Source: a virus. From it: a stretch of 44,345 bases of DNA. The stretch lies in IMG/VR virus record IMGVR_UViG_3300029258_003236, positions 1 to 44,345 of that record. One strand, written 5' to 3'. The notes beneath the pieces are model-generated. The model was not told the origin of the DNA. It saw nothing but the letters and a program-made list of their open reading frames with translations, and made no database searches. The position numbers and the translations under genes are program-made. Positions 1 to 9,348 of the stretch are shown here, one piece after another (within the stretch, counting starts at the first letter, position 1; the number at the start of each line of letters is the position of its first letter).

Positions 1-144
1 ACTACCCCCATGGCCCATACGGACACTGGAAGTGAACACAATAGAAACCAAGTAATATATCTCATTCTAATCCCCCGAGTTATTAGCCCATACACTGTTG
101 CTAAATGATGGCTTGGAGTAGGTACCCTCCCAGAACACGTTTCC
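1..144. repeat. Terminal direct repeat, left copy
   Basis: These 144 bases are identical to 44202-44345, so the window is one full circle plus overlap (unit about 44,201 bp). The repeat covers the last codons of the tailspike gene and the first codons of the next small gene. A coding location fits the ends of a circular or circularly permuted genome better than a dedicated packaging repeat. Confidence 0.95.
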
Positions 145-3100
145 AGTTATATTGTGGTATCCGGAGTCGGAAGCGATGTATAGAGTCTTTTGTCCGGACA
201 TGTCATATGGACTTCCGTTTCCTCCTCTCCAGGTCGAGGCGTCATATTCGAAATTACACCCATGCATGATAAGGCGAGAATAGGTGTCCTCTATTCTAAT
301 TGGGTATTCAGTTACTCCATGAACATAAAAATTGTTCCCCATTAAAGTTAAGTACGAAGATCCGGTAACAGACAGAAGGGCTTCATCGGACCTGGTGACG
401 TAGAACTGGCTATTAGATATAAGGGTAGTAGCCTTATCGCTGGTTTTTATGAGGTCTAAGTAAGGTCCCCCGTTGTCGTTGGACCATTTGAACCTACTGC
501 TACTAATAGTCAGTAGTCCCCCCTCTTGTTCAATCCACTGATGTCTCCGATTGGTCCCAACAACCATTTCCCAATCAGACCCAAGGATTCTTGGTTGCCC
601 ATTGGTAGATGAGTGGGTATCCATTTTCACACTGTTCCTCTCGGTTCGGTAATTTTCCACCACTCCCCAACTACTACTAAACCAAACACCCAGACAGGCC
701 AGGGAGAAAAAATTCTCAATACGCATGTCATCAGCACCCTCCAGATAGATCGAAACAACGGCGTCATCGGGATCCTCTGGCATCGTATCTCCGGCATAGG
801 CTAGATCGTCTCCGCACATAAGGGCATACTGATTATAGTTTACAGCACAGTCTTTTCCCGTTCCTGTGGTGGTAGTCATATCAAAAGAGAAGAAATGTGT
901 ATTGGTGAACCTGCAGGTGTCTAAGATTCGATTGTCACTGTCAGCCGCATAAGTAGTTATTCCGTGCTCAAAAAAGCTACATTCCAACCGGTCTACCCAT
1001 AGACCTCCACAATTCTGATACAAGAATATGCCGTAATTGGCCTTGGATATCCTTACATTAGATATGCGAACTCTATCAACATTAAAAACAGTGATCCCAG
1101 GGGGGTTTTTGGTAACTTGGGATCTGGAGGTAGGACAACTATATTGTTGATAAAAGAGAATCTTCAAGTCTCTAATCTCTACTCCAGAGGCCGTCACATA
1201 AAATACTCCATTCCCGGGACTATCCGCCTTATTTGAGGATCTGGTCCATCCGATACCACTAAATCCAGACGTAGTTTGGATAACGGTCCCAAGACCAGAT
1301 CCCATAATTATTTGCCCTGCATTGTTACACGTTATCTTGGAATTAAAATAGAAAGTCCCATCTTCTAAGTAAACCGGATTTCCAGTGTTAACAGCAGACT
1401 GGACATTGGATACGTCTGTGCTGGCTGATCCGGACGGGGACACGGTCTCCCAATCCCCAAAACCGGAGCTACTTGGCCACGTGGTTCTTAGATCCCCACC
1501 CAAGATTATTCCACTCCCCGCCGTTATATTTCCGGTTGATCTCACGGTCCCACTAACATCCAAGTCGTAGGAGGGAGAGGACGTTCCAATCCCCACATTC
1601 CCGTCCGAATAGTATATATCCGACCCCGAGGGAAGCCAGTATCCCGTAGAAGTGGTGGTGGTGTAGGTCGCGACCCCGGTTCGGACCAGGATCCCGGTAG
1701 ATGAGAAGACCCCATCCAGTTCGGACCCGGATACGGTGTCGTTGGGATCGGTTATATACCCAGCCGAAGCGTGGTTCCCCCAGCCGTAGGCAGTATCCCA
1801 ATGGGACGTGTCGGTTGAGGTGATACTGGCTGCCTCAGATGCCCCAAACACGGGATCGGTTTCAGCCGTTAGATAACCGGCGGAGGCATGGTTCCCCCAC
1901 CCATAGGCGGTATTCCATTCGGAGGATCGGTTCTCTATCCCGTTGGCAAGGGTCTTGGTGTCGGACCCATCCCATGTCGGGATATATCCATCAGTATTGG
2001 ATGACGGGCCGACCACATCCCCGGCCCCGGACGGGGCGGCCCAGGTCCCATCTCCCCGCAAAAATTTGGTGGTTGCCCCGTCCAGCTTGGGCAACAGCCC
2101 GTGTTTGCTTGTGGTGGCGTTGAGGTCGGTGTTGTCGTCCGGGGCTGACAGGTCATCCAGTTTATAGGAGAGGGTAGTGGGGTCCAGCGTCCCGTAAACA
2201 TAGAGGGTCTGGGCGCTCCCGTCCCAGGTAACAGACTGCTCCAGAGTCCCAGCCGTTCCCTGCGCTCCCATGGCGGAGATGGACCAGTCATACACCTCCG
2301 ACCCGCTCCCGGTGGCCGTCGCATTGGAGTAGATCCTGACCCCCTTATCCGAATCGGTGCAATCGGAGTCGATAAAGTATACCTCCGGGTTGGAGTCCGG
2401 ATCGGAGGCCAAGGTGGTGGCAGTTATCACCCCATCGCTATCCACCTCAGCCACGTTGGACCCCCCGGAATCCCGGATAACCAAGGGGTAGGTAGACCCG
2501 TCATCCGTGGTTCCCTTGACCGTCAACCGGCCCACATCCGGAGTCCCATCGAAGTCGGTGTCGTTCACTCCCACGATCCCCGTGGTATAGTAGACGTTAT
2601 CTCCCGTCTGGGACCAGTATCCCGTTTCTCCTGCCCAATTGGCGTCTCCGTAAGCTTTGATGGCCGCTCCATCGGGCAGATTGGACCCGTCCGTTAGTGT
2701 GTCCTCTGCGGTCCGGGTGGCGGCGGACCCAAGACCCAGGGAGGATCGTCCAGTGGCTGCCACTAGGCTATCCGCACCCCCGTCCCACTTCAACCGATCG
2801 ACCCACGCCTCATTCCACTGGAAGGAGTGGCCCCCCAAAGCGATGACGACCCCTCCCACCTCCAGGCCCACATCGGTGAGCTGTAGGCGACGGGCGGCGG
2901 CATCCCCGTCATACATGGTCTCGATGGCGACCCGTCCCCGCTCAGCTCCGGAGCTGACATCCACGGCCTCCACCTCCAGGGTGGCCAGGACTTCGTTGTT
3001 GGCGGCGGCTGTTTCCTGCTCAAATTCCAGACCCAGGCCGATATCGTCTGCTGGGATCCCGGAGGTGGTATGAGAGAGTCGGGCTAAAGGATGAATGGTG

Positions 3101-4179
3101 TCGGTAAGGGCAGAGTCGTATTCGACCTGGAAGAAGCGGTCATGGGTGGAGGTTCCGATGGCGACGTTCCCCGTGGCATAGTTCAGGTCGTCTCCGGCCT
3201 TGGTCCACCATCCTCCACCACCCCAATTTGCTGTTCCGTAGGCGATGATAGCAGCCCCATCGGGGAGGTTGGCCCCATTGGTCAGTGAATCCTCCGCGTC
3301 TCGGGAAGCTGCAGATCCGTAGCCGGAGACGGCGGTATAGGCCGCATCCCAATTGACTATCTTGGCGGCGGTGACCCCGGTGGCGTCTGAGGCGAGGTAG
3401 ACGGGATCCGATTCGGAGGTAAGGTAGCCCGCAGCGGAGTGATCCCCCCAGCCGTAAGCCGTATTCCAGTTATCAGATTGGTTCGCAATTCCCCCGGACA
3501 ATTGGAAGGTGTTCACCCCATCCCATGTCGGGATATAGTCATTGGAGTGGGAGATGGGGGCAAGGACGTCCCCGGACCCCCCACCGGCATTAGCGTCCAC
3601 ATAAGTCTTTATGGCTTTCTCTGTGGGGATAGCCGTGTCTGAATTTCCGGCAAGGGTCCCATCGGTGGAGAATTCATCCACCCGTGCCCCGGCCCCGTCC
3701 AACTGGAGGCCAGTGACCCCAAGGTCGAGAGTGACGCCGCTGTTGGTCTGGAAGCGGATCGACCCCGTCCCGTTGGTGGTTCCCGTGAGGCTGAATCCGG
3801 CATTGTCGGTCTGCTGGAGAAGCACATAGGCTTGGGAGTCGGCGGCGATCTTCAACTGAGCCGATAGATCTGCGGCTGCCCCCAGCCCCAAACGGGACAA
3901 CTGGATGGAGGAGTCGAATGATGGAGCTTCCCCCGAACCCTGGCCGGTCAGGACCGTCCCGAGATCCCCTCCCTGCAGAACCGTGATGACCCCGTGGATA
4001 GATTTGTCCGTGATCCCGGCGGCTCTAACGTTCGACGATAATCCAGTCGAAAGAAGAAGCACTGTCAGCCCCACTATTATACACGTCGAAAGTAGACGTG
4101 GTACGATTGTAGATACTAATCGCCCCGATAGTGGAAGGATCGGCAGTTGTCGGTGTAATGATAACCCTATAGTCTGCAC
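67..4179 (-). CDS. Giant tailspike / tail fibre with beta-helix C-terminus
   Basis: This 1370-codon frame is a structural receptor-binding protein. Residues about 50-900 are low-complexity collar and shaft modules, with repeats such as GYLTSESDPV, NTAYGWGDH and NLPDGAAI...YGDANW. From about residue 915 a parallel beta-helix begins (VYLEDGTFYF, repeated short turns), as in polysaccharide-degrading tailspikes; no catalytic residues are assigned. The start is unresolved. The GTG at 4179 has only a weak upstream GGGGAG and puts 155 nt inside the preceding gene. That N-terminus happens to read like a signal peptide ending VRA-AG. No ATG, GTG or TTG occurs soon after the upstream stop at 4025, so a +1 frameshift from the upstream gene is an alternative. 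The stop is followed after one base by the next gene's ATG (position 65, equal to 44266). Confidence 0.85.
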   Translation of the reverse strand: MQTIGLSLHRQLPILPLSGRLVSTIVPRLLSTCIIVGLTVLLLSTGLSSNVRAAGITDKSIHGVITVLQGGDLGTVLTGQGSGEAPSFDSSIQLSRLGLGAAADLSAQLKIAADSQAYVLLQQTDNAGFSLTGTTNGTGSIRFQTNSGVTLDLGVTGLQLDGAGARVDEFSTDGTLAGNSDTAIPTEKAIKTYVDANAGGGSGDVLAPISHSNDYIPTWDGVNTFQLSGGIANQSDNWNTAYGWGDHSAAGYLTSESDPVYLASDATGVTAAKIVNWDAAYTAVSGYGSAASRDAEDSLTNGANLPDGAAIIAYGTANWGGGGWWTKAGDDLNYATGNVAIGTSTHDRFFQVEYDSALTDTIHPLARLSHTTSGIPADDIGLGLEFEQETAAANNEVLATLEVEAVDVSSGAERGRVAIETMYDGDAAARRLQLTDVGLEVGGVVIALGGHSFQWNEAWVDRLKWDGGADSLVAATGRSSLGLGSAATRTAEDTLTDGSNLPDGAAIKAYGDANWAGETGYWSQTGDNVYYTTGIVGVNDTDFDGTPDVGRLTVKGTTDDGSTYPLVIRDSGGSNVAEVDSDGVITATTLASDPDSNPEVYFIDSDCTDSDKGVRIYSNATATGSGSEVYDWSISAMGAQGTAGTLEQSVTWDGSAQTLYVYGTLDPTTLSYKLDDLSAPDDNTDLNATTSKHGLLPKLDGATTKFLRGDGTWAAPSGAGDVVGPSSNTDGYIPTWDGSDTKTLANGIENRSSEWNTAYGWGNHASAGYLTAETDPVFGASEAASITSTDTSHWDTAYGWGNHASAGYITDPNDTVSGSELDGVFSSTGILVRTGVATYTTTTSTGYWLPSGSDIYYSDGNVGIGTSSPSYDLDVSGTVRSTGNITAGSGIILGGDLRTTWPSSSGFGDWETVSPSGSASTDVSNVQSAVNTGNPVYLEDGTFYFNSKITCNNAGQIIMGSGLGTVIQTTSGFSGIGWTRSSNKADSPGNGVFYVTASGVEIRDLKILFYQQYSCPTSRSQVTKNPPGITVFNVDRVRISNVRISKANYGIFLYQNCGGLWVDRLECSFFEHGITTYAADSDNRILDTCRFTNTHFFSFDMTTTTGTGKDCAVNYNQYALMCGDDLAYAGDTMPEDPDDAVVSIYLEGADDMRIENFFSLACLGVWFSSSWGVVENYRTERNSVKMDTHSSTNGQPRILGSDWEMVVGTNRRHQWIEQEGGLLTISSSRFKWSNDNGGPYLDLIKTSDKATTLISNSQFYVTRSDEALLSVTGSSYLTLMGNNFYVHGVTEYPIRIEDTYSRLIMHGCNFEYDASTWRGGNGSPYDMSGQKTLYIASDSGYHNITGNVFWEGTYSKPSFSNSVWANNSGD

Positions 4180-4432
4180 TGGTTAATGTCTCCCCTATAT
4201 CAATGGTCACCCCGGACGTCGAATTGAACGTCCCGGTTCCCACTCTACCCTTCAAGTAGATGGTATGGTCATCCGAGTCCAAATCCTGCATGTCGGAGTG
4301 GGACCGGTAATCAAGCTGCGTTATCGATCCCTCCTTCTCCACCAGGTCGTTGTTGGTTGGGGCCTGCGCCCCTCCCACCCTCTCAAACAGGTCGCGGAAG
4401 AAATTCTGCCATTCTGTGTTGAGGCTATTCAT
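4025..4432 (-). CDS. Small tail adaptor-like protein
   Basis: 135 aa. The N-terminus (NTEWQNFFRDLFERVGG) is followed by a fibre-type motif, DSDDHTIYLKG (about residues 53-63). A C-terminal beta-rich domain of about 60 residues (STSGVTIDIGETLTSADY ... STFDVYNSGADS) closely resembles the segment inserted in the gp4-like protein at 5840-6844. The start ATG overlaps the stop of the gp10-like gene by 8 nt and has an AGAGGAAG ribosome site. Position and motif suggest a needle or fibre-attachment protein, an inference from synteny with the P22 gp4-gp10-gp26 order. It could form one polypeptide with the following tailspike by frameshift. Confidence 0.7.
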   Translation of the reverse strand: MNSLNTEWQNFFRDLFERVGGAQAPTNNDLVEKEGSITQLDYRSHSDMQDLDSDDHTIYLKGRVGTGTFNSTSGVTIDIGETLTSADYRVIITPTTADPSTIGAISIYNRTTSTFDVYNSGADSASSFDWIIVER

Positions 4433-5837
4433 CTTCCTCTATCTCCGCATAGGCCCCAAGGATCACCCTCTTGACGGCAGCGGACACCTTGAAGCTGAAT
4501 ACCCAATTCCGGCCCTGACCCAACTGCGTCACCCGAGTCCGGTTGTCTATTTCCCCTATCTTTCCCATAGGGACCATGACCTCCGGGGACCAGGTATACC
4601 CCCCATCCTTGGACCAGCTTATCATCCCCTGCGGGTCTATATCCTCATCGTCTCCGGTAATCAGGCCCACTCCCGGCTCGGTAAGCACTTGCAGCTCATT
4701 TACAGTGAATCGATTCTGGGACCGTCGGATCACCGGAGTGGTCCGGGTAGCAATCAGGTCCGTCCCGTCCTCATCATATACGTCGGTCTTCACCTCATAG
4801 ATCTTCCCATTCAGATAATCACCTACCAGGTGCTTACCGTCAAAATAGGCATGGCAGTTGGCCCTCCACCTCGTGTCCACCCCCGCAACCCGAGAGGAGC
4901 GCATATGCCACATTTTGGTTATGGAATCATAGACAAAAGTCTTACCTTCAATGGGCAGGGTGAGGACGACGAAAGCATGTCCTTCCTGCTGATAGGACAG
5001 CATAAGGGCATCCGTGACATCACATTGGGATATCTGGTATTCAATGGGAGTGGTGCTAATTACTGTCGGGGATCGACCTACCATCTGGAAGACTTGGCCC
5101 CTTCCCCTCTTGTCCTGGCCCAGGAAATAGACGGCGTTGTTAACCCGGGTTCGGGCAAAAGGCGAGACCATACCCTGCTCAATGAAGGCCCCATCGATCC
5201 GGGCAAAATTGAACGTGGCCTCCCCCGTGTTGTACCAGATCTCCGTGGACCATTCCCCAAGGATGATTATATCCCGGTTGTCCACTATCAGGCCCCGGAT
5301 ATCGTCCGAATCCCCCCCAGCCGTGGAGAAGGCCAGACCATTCCATTGGGACCCGTCATTGTAGTTGGATCTCCATATCTGACCCGTATGGGGTTTGTTG
5401 ACCAGATAGTATCCATCGGCTTGGATTACGTTTGACCCTCCGGGGAAATCCAGATCCGTTATCTGGGTTAGGGTCCCAGCGTCCAGGTCGTAGACGAAAC
5501 CCGTCTCCCCAAGGACGATCAGGATATCCAGACCATTGGTGGCCATGTCGGCCCGGGCTGCGGTATTCAAGGAGCCTAAGTCCGATTTAGACCCGCTCTT
5601 GGTTACCTGATACAGGCTACCCCCACTAACGGCATAGAGGTAATTTTCCCATACCAGCATATCATGTATGGCCTGATCGGTCTCCAGATCGCAGAAAACC
5701 TCCAATCCAGGGGTTCCATACAAGACAATCTGGTCTTCCCCATATTCCCTGGGGTAGAAGTTGACGCATTCCTGGGCAGAGACCAGGCGGGACTCAGTCT
5801 CATAGGCGGGTCCATTGAAGGGAATCTCCACGCGCAT
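4425..5837 (-). CDS. P22 gp10-like packaged-DNA stabilisation protein
   Basis: 470 aa from the ATG at 5837, chosen because GGGAGG lies just upstream. The start MRVEIPFNGPAYETES and the segment SAQECVNFYPREYGED...LYGTPGL are hallmarks of the phage stabilisation-protein family (P22 gp10 type). The body has repeating beta-propeller-like blades (DMLVWENYLYAVSGG, DILIVLGETGFVYDL, DIIILGEWSTEIWY). In P22, gp10 forms the hub under the portal and gp4 rings and helps retain packaged DNA. It starts right after the gp4-like gene and overlaps the adaptor-like gene downstream, matching P22 order. Confidence 0.88.
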   Translation of the reverse strand: MRVEIPFNGPAYETESRLVSAQECVNFYPREYGEDQIVLYGTPGLEVFCDLETDQAIHDMLVWENYLYAVSGGSLYQVTKSGSKSDLGSLNTAARADMATNGLDILIVLGETGFVYDLDAGTLTQITDLDFPGGSNVIQADGYYLVNKPHTGQIWRSNYNDGSQWNGLAFSTAGGDSDDIRGLIVDNRDIIILGEWSTEIWYNTGEATFNFARIDGAFIEQGMVSPFARTRVNNAVYFLGQDKRGRGQVFQMVGRSPTVISTTPIEYQISQCDVTDALMLSYQQEGHAFVVLTLPIEGKTFVYDSITKMWHMRSSRVAGVDTRWRANCHAYFDGKHLVGDYLNGKIYEVKTDVYDEDGTDLIATRTTPVIRRSQNRFTVNELQVLTEPGVGLITGDDEDIDPQGMISWSKDGGYTWSPEVMVPMGKIGEIDNRTRVTQLGQGRNWVFSFKVSAAVKRVILGAYAEIEEDE

Positions 5838-5839
5838 GA

Positions 5840-6844
5840 TCACCTCCCGGACAGGATGTTATAACCCATTCCACCCCGGAGCATAGATCGAAGGTCCGGA
5901 TTAGCCAGTAAGCGTCGGGGGCGGGCATGGGATGATTTGATTGCCGATTTGGATAGGACCGCAAGGGAGGCCAGAGTGGACCCCGGAGACTTGCCGAAGT
6001 TGGGGCAGATCTCAACGGCCAAGTTGGCAATGATGGCCCGCGAATAGCCGGGATAGAGAGTGACGGATGTGGTAAGATCGGAAAATTGAGTCAGCTCCTT
6101 AACCACCCGAAAATAGATATCAATCCCAGCCGACACGGAAGCACCGGCTACGGCTCCCAAGGCATCGATCACCGTCCAGTCGAAGGTAGTGGAGGTATCG
6201 GCACCCGTGTTATAGACGGTGAATGAGGTGGTGCCCTTGCCGTTCACGCTGATGGCCCCCACCGTGGACGCATCAGTGGAAGTGGGCTGAATGAACACAA
6301 TATAGTCGGACCCGGATAGGGTGGCCCCAATGGAAACGGATACCCCGCTGGGTCCCCCAAATGTCCCGGTCCCGGTGTAGATAGTGGTGTTATTAGCCGA
6401 CAGAATATAGGAGTCGACCAGAGAAAGTGAGGGGATAGGCCATATATACACCCTCCCCTGGGTCTGCTCTGGGCTGTAGGCCACAAGCTCGGGGTCTCCC
6501 TCCGAGAACTTGTTCTTCACTCGGCGGAATGTGTCCAGGGGGAACAGACGAAGATGATAGTCCGTCTCCCCCGAACGGATATAGGTTTCGTCTCGTATCT
6601 CCAGAGGACGGGCAGAGTCGAAATCCCCGCTCGGCCCATATGTATACTCCTGCTGACCTGCCACGAGAGTAAAGGATTCCTCCGTTTCGCACGGGACCAT
6701 AAAGTTTTCCAGGGACCAGGACTCCAGCATGTCGTTAAGTTCGTCCAGAATCTGGTTAGCCTTTCCGGATGGTATAGACTCCCCTGGTGCAATGACCCTG
6801 GCTTTAACCAAGGCCCGCTCGATTATGGAGTTGGCAGTAGGCAT
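5840..6844 (-). CDS. P22 gp4-like head completion protein with inserted beta domain
   Basis: 334 aa. The N-terminus (TANSIIERALVKARVIAPGE...ANQILDELNDMLESWSLENF) and the later RRVKNKFSEGDPELVAY...RVYIWPIPS, together with the C-terminal YPGYSRAIIANLAVEICPNFG, fit the gp4-type tail accessory factor that lines the channel below the portal. Residues about 160-245 are an insertion absent from ordinary gp4 proteins: a beta-rich module (GVSVSIGATLSGSDYIVF, STVGAISVNGKGTTSFTVYN). It is similar to the C-terminal domain of the gene at 4025-4432. The start follows the previous stop directly (TAAATG), with GGAGG upstream. No lysozyme motif was recognised. Confidence 0.82.
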   Translation of the reverse strand: MPTANSIIERALVKARVIAPGESIPSGKANQILDELNDMLESWSLENFMVPCETEESFTLVAGQQEYTYGPSGDFDSARPLEIRDETYIRSGETDYHLRLFPLDTFRRVKNKFSEGDPELVAYSPEQTQGRVYIWPIPSLSLVDSYILSANNTTIYTGTGTFGGPSGVSVSIGATLSGSDYIVFIQPTSTDASTVGAISVNGKGTTSFTVYNTGADTSTTFDWTVIDALGAVAGASVSAGIDIYFRVVKELTQFSDLTTSVTLYPGYSRAIIANLAVEICPNFGKSPGSTLASLAVLSKSAIKSSHARPRRLLANPDLRSMLRGGMGYNILSGR

Positions 6845-7162
6845 TTAGTCCTCCTTGATATACTCGTCCAGCTCCTCTCTGGACTCATAGGCCCTAACCG
6901 CGTCCATCAGCTCAGCCGCTGTCTTCTTGGGACTAAGGCTCAACTTATACCTTGGGTCACGCTCTACGGCCTCAAGGAGATCAGCTTTGGTGCTAAACTT
7001 CCGGCTCGATAATAGCTCTACCTTGGAAATCAACCAGGGGGGTCCAAACCATCCCTCATCCCAGGCGCGATCAACCGCTTCCTGGGTGGTGAACAATTTG
7101 GATTCCCCATCCTGGTTGTAAAGGAAGGTAGGAGCCAATCGGTAATGATTTACCTGGCTCAT
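6845..7162 (-). CDS. Small head-associated protein
   Basis: 105 aa. The segment LFTTQEAVDRAWDEGWFGPPWL resembles small conserved proteins encoded between coat and head-completion genes in P22-like podoviruses. The rest is helical and charged, with a C-terminal LMDAVRAYESREELDEYIKED. CGGAGG precedes the ATG, and the gene abuts the gp4-like gene, so the two are probably co-translated. Its molecular role is unknown. Assignment as a head protein rests on position and that motif. Confidence 0.7.
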   Translation of the reverse strand: MSQVNHYRLAPTFLYNQDGESKLFTTQEAVDRAWDEGWFGPPWLISKVELLSSRKFSTKADLLEAVERDPRYKLSLSPKKTAAELMDAVRAYESREELDEYIKED

Positions 7163-7173
7163 GTTAGCCTCCG

Positions 7174-9318
7174 TTAATTGTTGTCAGCAAAGGACAGCTC
7201 CAACCAGTTAGTGCCATCATAGATAGCAATGAATGTGTCCCCCGTGTTGTCCAGGGTATGGTCTCCACCGCATACTATGTTTCCGGTCCCGTTCTTAACC
7301 ACAACGGATCGACCGGCGTTGTTGGCTACGATGGTGAGAATATCACCTTCGGTTCCGCCGTTAATGGTGTCGAGGTCATCCGAAGCTCCATCTCCTTCCG
7401 TGTCCACGTTGTGGAAGGATTTGGTGGCCGTGATAACTCCCCCCGAAATGGTCAGCTCGGAGTCGGACCCCAAGTTGGCAGTGGCATTGATTACCGTGTC
7501 TCCGTCAAACCGGGAGGCCCCATCCACTTCCAGGGTTCCCTCAACGAACACGTCATCGTCGCCCGGGGTCACATCCGGGGTTGCCCCGGTCCCCACACGG
7601 ACATAGCCGTTGGCGGCATAGAGAGCGGCATCTATACCAGCCGTGCCACCCACATAGATGGCATGCTGCAGGCCGGTCCCATTGGCATCCGTGTCGATAT
7701 GGATTCCGTGGATTTCATTGTCCGCATTCCCGGCATCGTCATCCATCTGGATCTTGAGACCATGGGCAATTTCCCCGGCCCCAGCCAGGTCGGACTCCAC
7801 ATCGAGGTTAATGGCATGGGACGTGTCGGTAGCCGTTCGGTAGTCGATGTCGATGGCCCCGGCGGTCCCGGTATGAGCCGTGGTCGTTGCGTCCACATAA
7901 AGGGCCTTAAACGCTGCCCCCAGGACGGATTCGAACCCAACGTCCAGGGTGTTGGCGGCATAGAAGCCCTTGGTGGTTGCATTGGTTCCGGCGGCATTTT
8001 CAGCAGAGAAGGCATGGATCACCTCAGCCCCGCTGGTGTCATCGTCCACATCCACCTCGATCCCGTAGGCCAAGGTGGCTCCGTCCTCCAGTTGAACCGT
8101 AAGGGATACGGCCTTGCCGGTGTTGGTCGCGGTCTGGAAATCAATATCCAGTGCTCCCCCGGTGGTAGTGGAGGCGGTGGTATTGGAGTCCAACTTCAAA
8201 TACTCGGCGGCTCCGAAGGTGGCCGTGGTGGTTCCGGCCAGGGCAACCGTACTTGCAAACGTAGCTGCCCCATCTACCTGCATGGCCCCGTCGAACTCGG
8301 ACTCTCCTTCACAGTAGAAATCCTCCCCGTCCATGGAGGCCGTACCGGGAGAACCATTTCCAACCCGCAGGTTGCCCGTAAGGACCTGGAGGGCCTGACC
8401 CGCAGCGTTGGGGGTAAAGGTGGTATGAGACCCGTCCGTCTTGACGAACGTTCCGGTCTCATCAGTTGCATCCTTGAGGATGAGGGAGGGGGAATCCGTG
8501 GTCCCATCGTCCAGTGTCACATTGGAGTCGATAATGGAGGTGATGGACAGGGTATCCGTGTTGGCATTACCAATATCCACGTTCCCGAACATCTCCACGA
8601 CATTGTCGGTGGTGACCTTCCCCGTTGAGGTTCCGCCCAGGGTAATCGTTCCTGTCCCCGCAGCGTCGATGGTAAGGTTAACGTTGCCCGAAGAAGCGGA
8701 CACTACAGACGGTTGGTACATGGTTCCGGTCAGAGTGGTGGTACCCGTCACCGACAGGTTGCCCCCGACGGATAGATCATCGGATAGGGCCATTCCCCCC
8801 GCAGCGGTGATATTGACCTTCTCCACCCCGCCGGTCTTGAAGCTCACAAAGTCCGGGTCGGAGTCGGCCAGTTTAAGTTCAAACAGGGTACCGTCCGTCG
8901 GGTTCCCCGTCTTTTGCTCCAGTACCATACCGCTGACATCCCCAAAGGCCCCGGTAAACCACAAAGTCAACATATCATGGTCCGTATCCCCGAAGTCCAT
9001 ATCGGCGTAATAATCGGTAAAGTCTATGGAGCCATTAGCATCCGGATCTCCGATGTCGTCCCAGGCAGTAGATCCGGACGGGATGAGGGCCGAAACGGTC
9101 CCATCATCGGCCTCGAAATAGAGGTTATTGGCTCGACCAAACAACCTCCACCAGCCGGAAGCGGGGTCCCCGCTGGGGTTAGAGGAGAGTTCCGGCCCCA
9201 GGACGTAGTTGTCCGGGGCGGGCTTGAGCTGAATGTCGGAGAACCGATCCTCCAGGCCAGCCCAAGCGGGAGTCGCCATAAAGGCGAGTGCGACAAGGGC
9301 GAAAATAAATCGTTTCAT
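7174..9318 (-). CDS. Signal-peptide fibre-like virion or exported protein
   Basis: 714 aa. It begins with a textbook Sec signal peptide: MKR, then a hydrophobic core (FIFALVALAFMATP), then AWA before GLEDRF. The mature part is a repetitive beta-rich fibre-like chain rich in Gly, Thr, Asp and Ser (GNLSVTGTTTLTGT, ATFGAAEYLKLDSNTT, VTPGDDDVFVEGTLEVDGASRFDGD). Its end, DILTIVANNAGRSVVVKNGTG, is seen in many phage fibre-like proteins. It sits immediately after the coat gene with its own AGGAG site. A signal peptide is odd for a virion component assembled in the cytoplasm. Either it is exported or the peptide is retained. No enzymatic motif was seen. Confidence 0.8.
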   Translation of the reverse strand: MKRFIFALVALAFMATPAWAGLEDRFSDIQLKPAPDNYVLGPELSSNPSGDPASGWWRLFGRANNLYFEADDGTVSALIPSGSTAWDDIGDPDANGSIDFTDYYADMDFGDTDHDMLTLWFTGAFGDVSGMVLEQKTGNPTDGTLFELKLADSDPDFVSFKTGGVEKVNITAAGGMALSDDLSVGGNLSVTGTTTLTGTMYQPSVVSASSGNVNLTIDAAGTGTITLGGTSTGKVTTDNVVEMFGNVDIGNANTDTLSITSIIDSNVTLDDGTTDSPSLILKDATDETGTFVKTDGSHTTFTPNAAGQALQVLTGNLRVGNGSPGTASMDGEDFYCEGESEFDGAMQVDGAATFASTVALAGTTTATFGAAEYLKLDSNTTASTTTGGALDIDFQTATNTGKAVSLTVQLEDGATLAYGIEVDVDDDTSGAEVIHAFSAENAAGTNATTKGFYAANTLDVGFESVLGAAFKALYVDATTTAHTGTAGAIDIDYRTATDTSHAINLDVESDLAGAGEIAHGLKIQMDDDAGNADNEIHGIHIDTDANGTGLQHAIYVGGTAGIDAALYAANGYVRVGTGATPDVTPGDDDVFVEGTLEVDGASRFDGDTVINATANLGSDSELTISGGVITATKSFHNVDTEGDGASDDLDTINGGTEGDILTIVANNAGRSVVVKNGTGNIVCGGDHTLDNTGDTFIAIYDGTNWLELSFADNN

Positions 9319-9348
9319 AGTAATCTCCTATGGCTATGGCCTAAAGGG

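Noticed and set aside
1-144. Functional terminal repeat for DNA packaging
   Set aside because: The repeat is coding sequence spanning two late genes, and P22-like phages package by headful, so redundant ends of a circular assembly are simpler.
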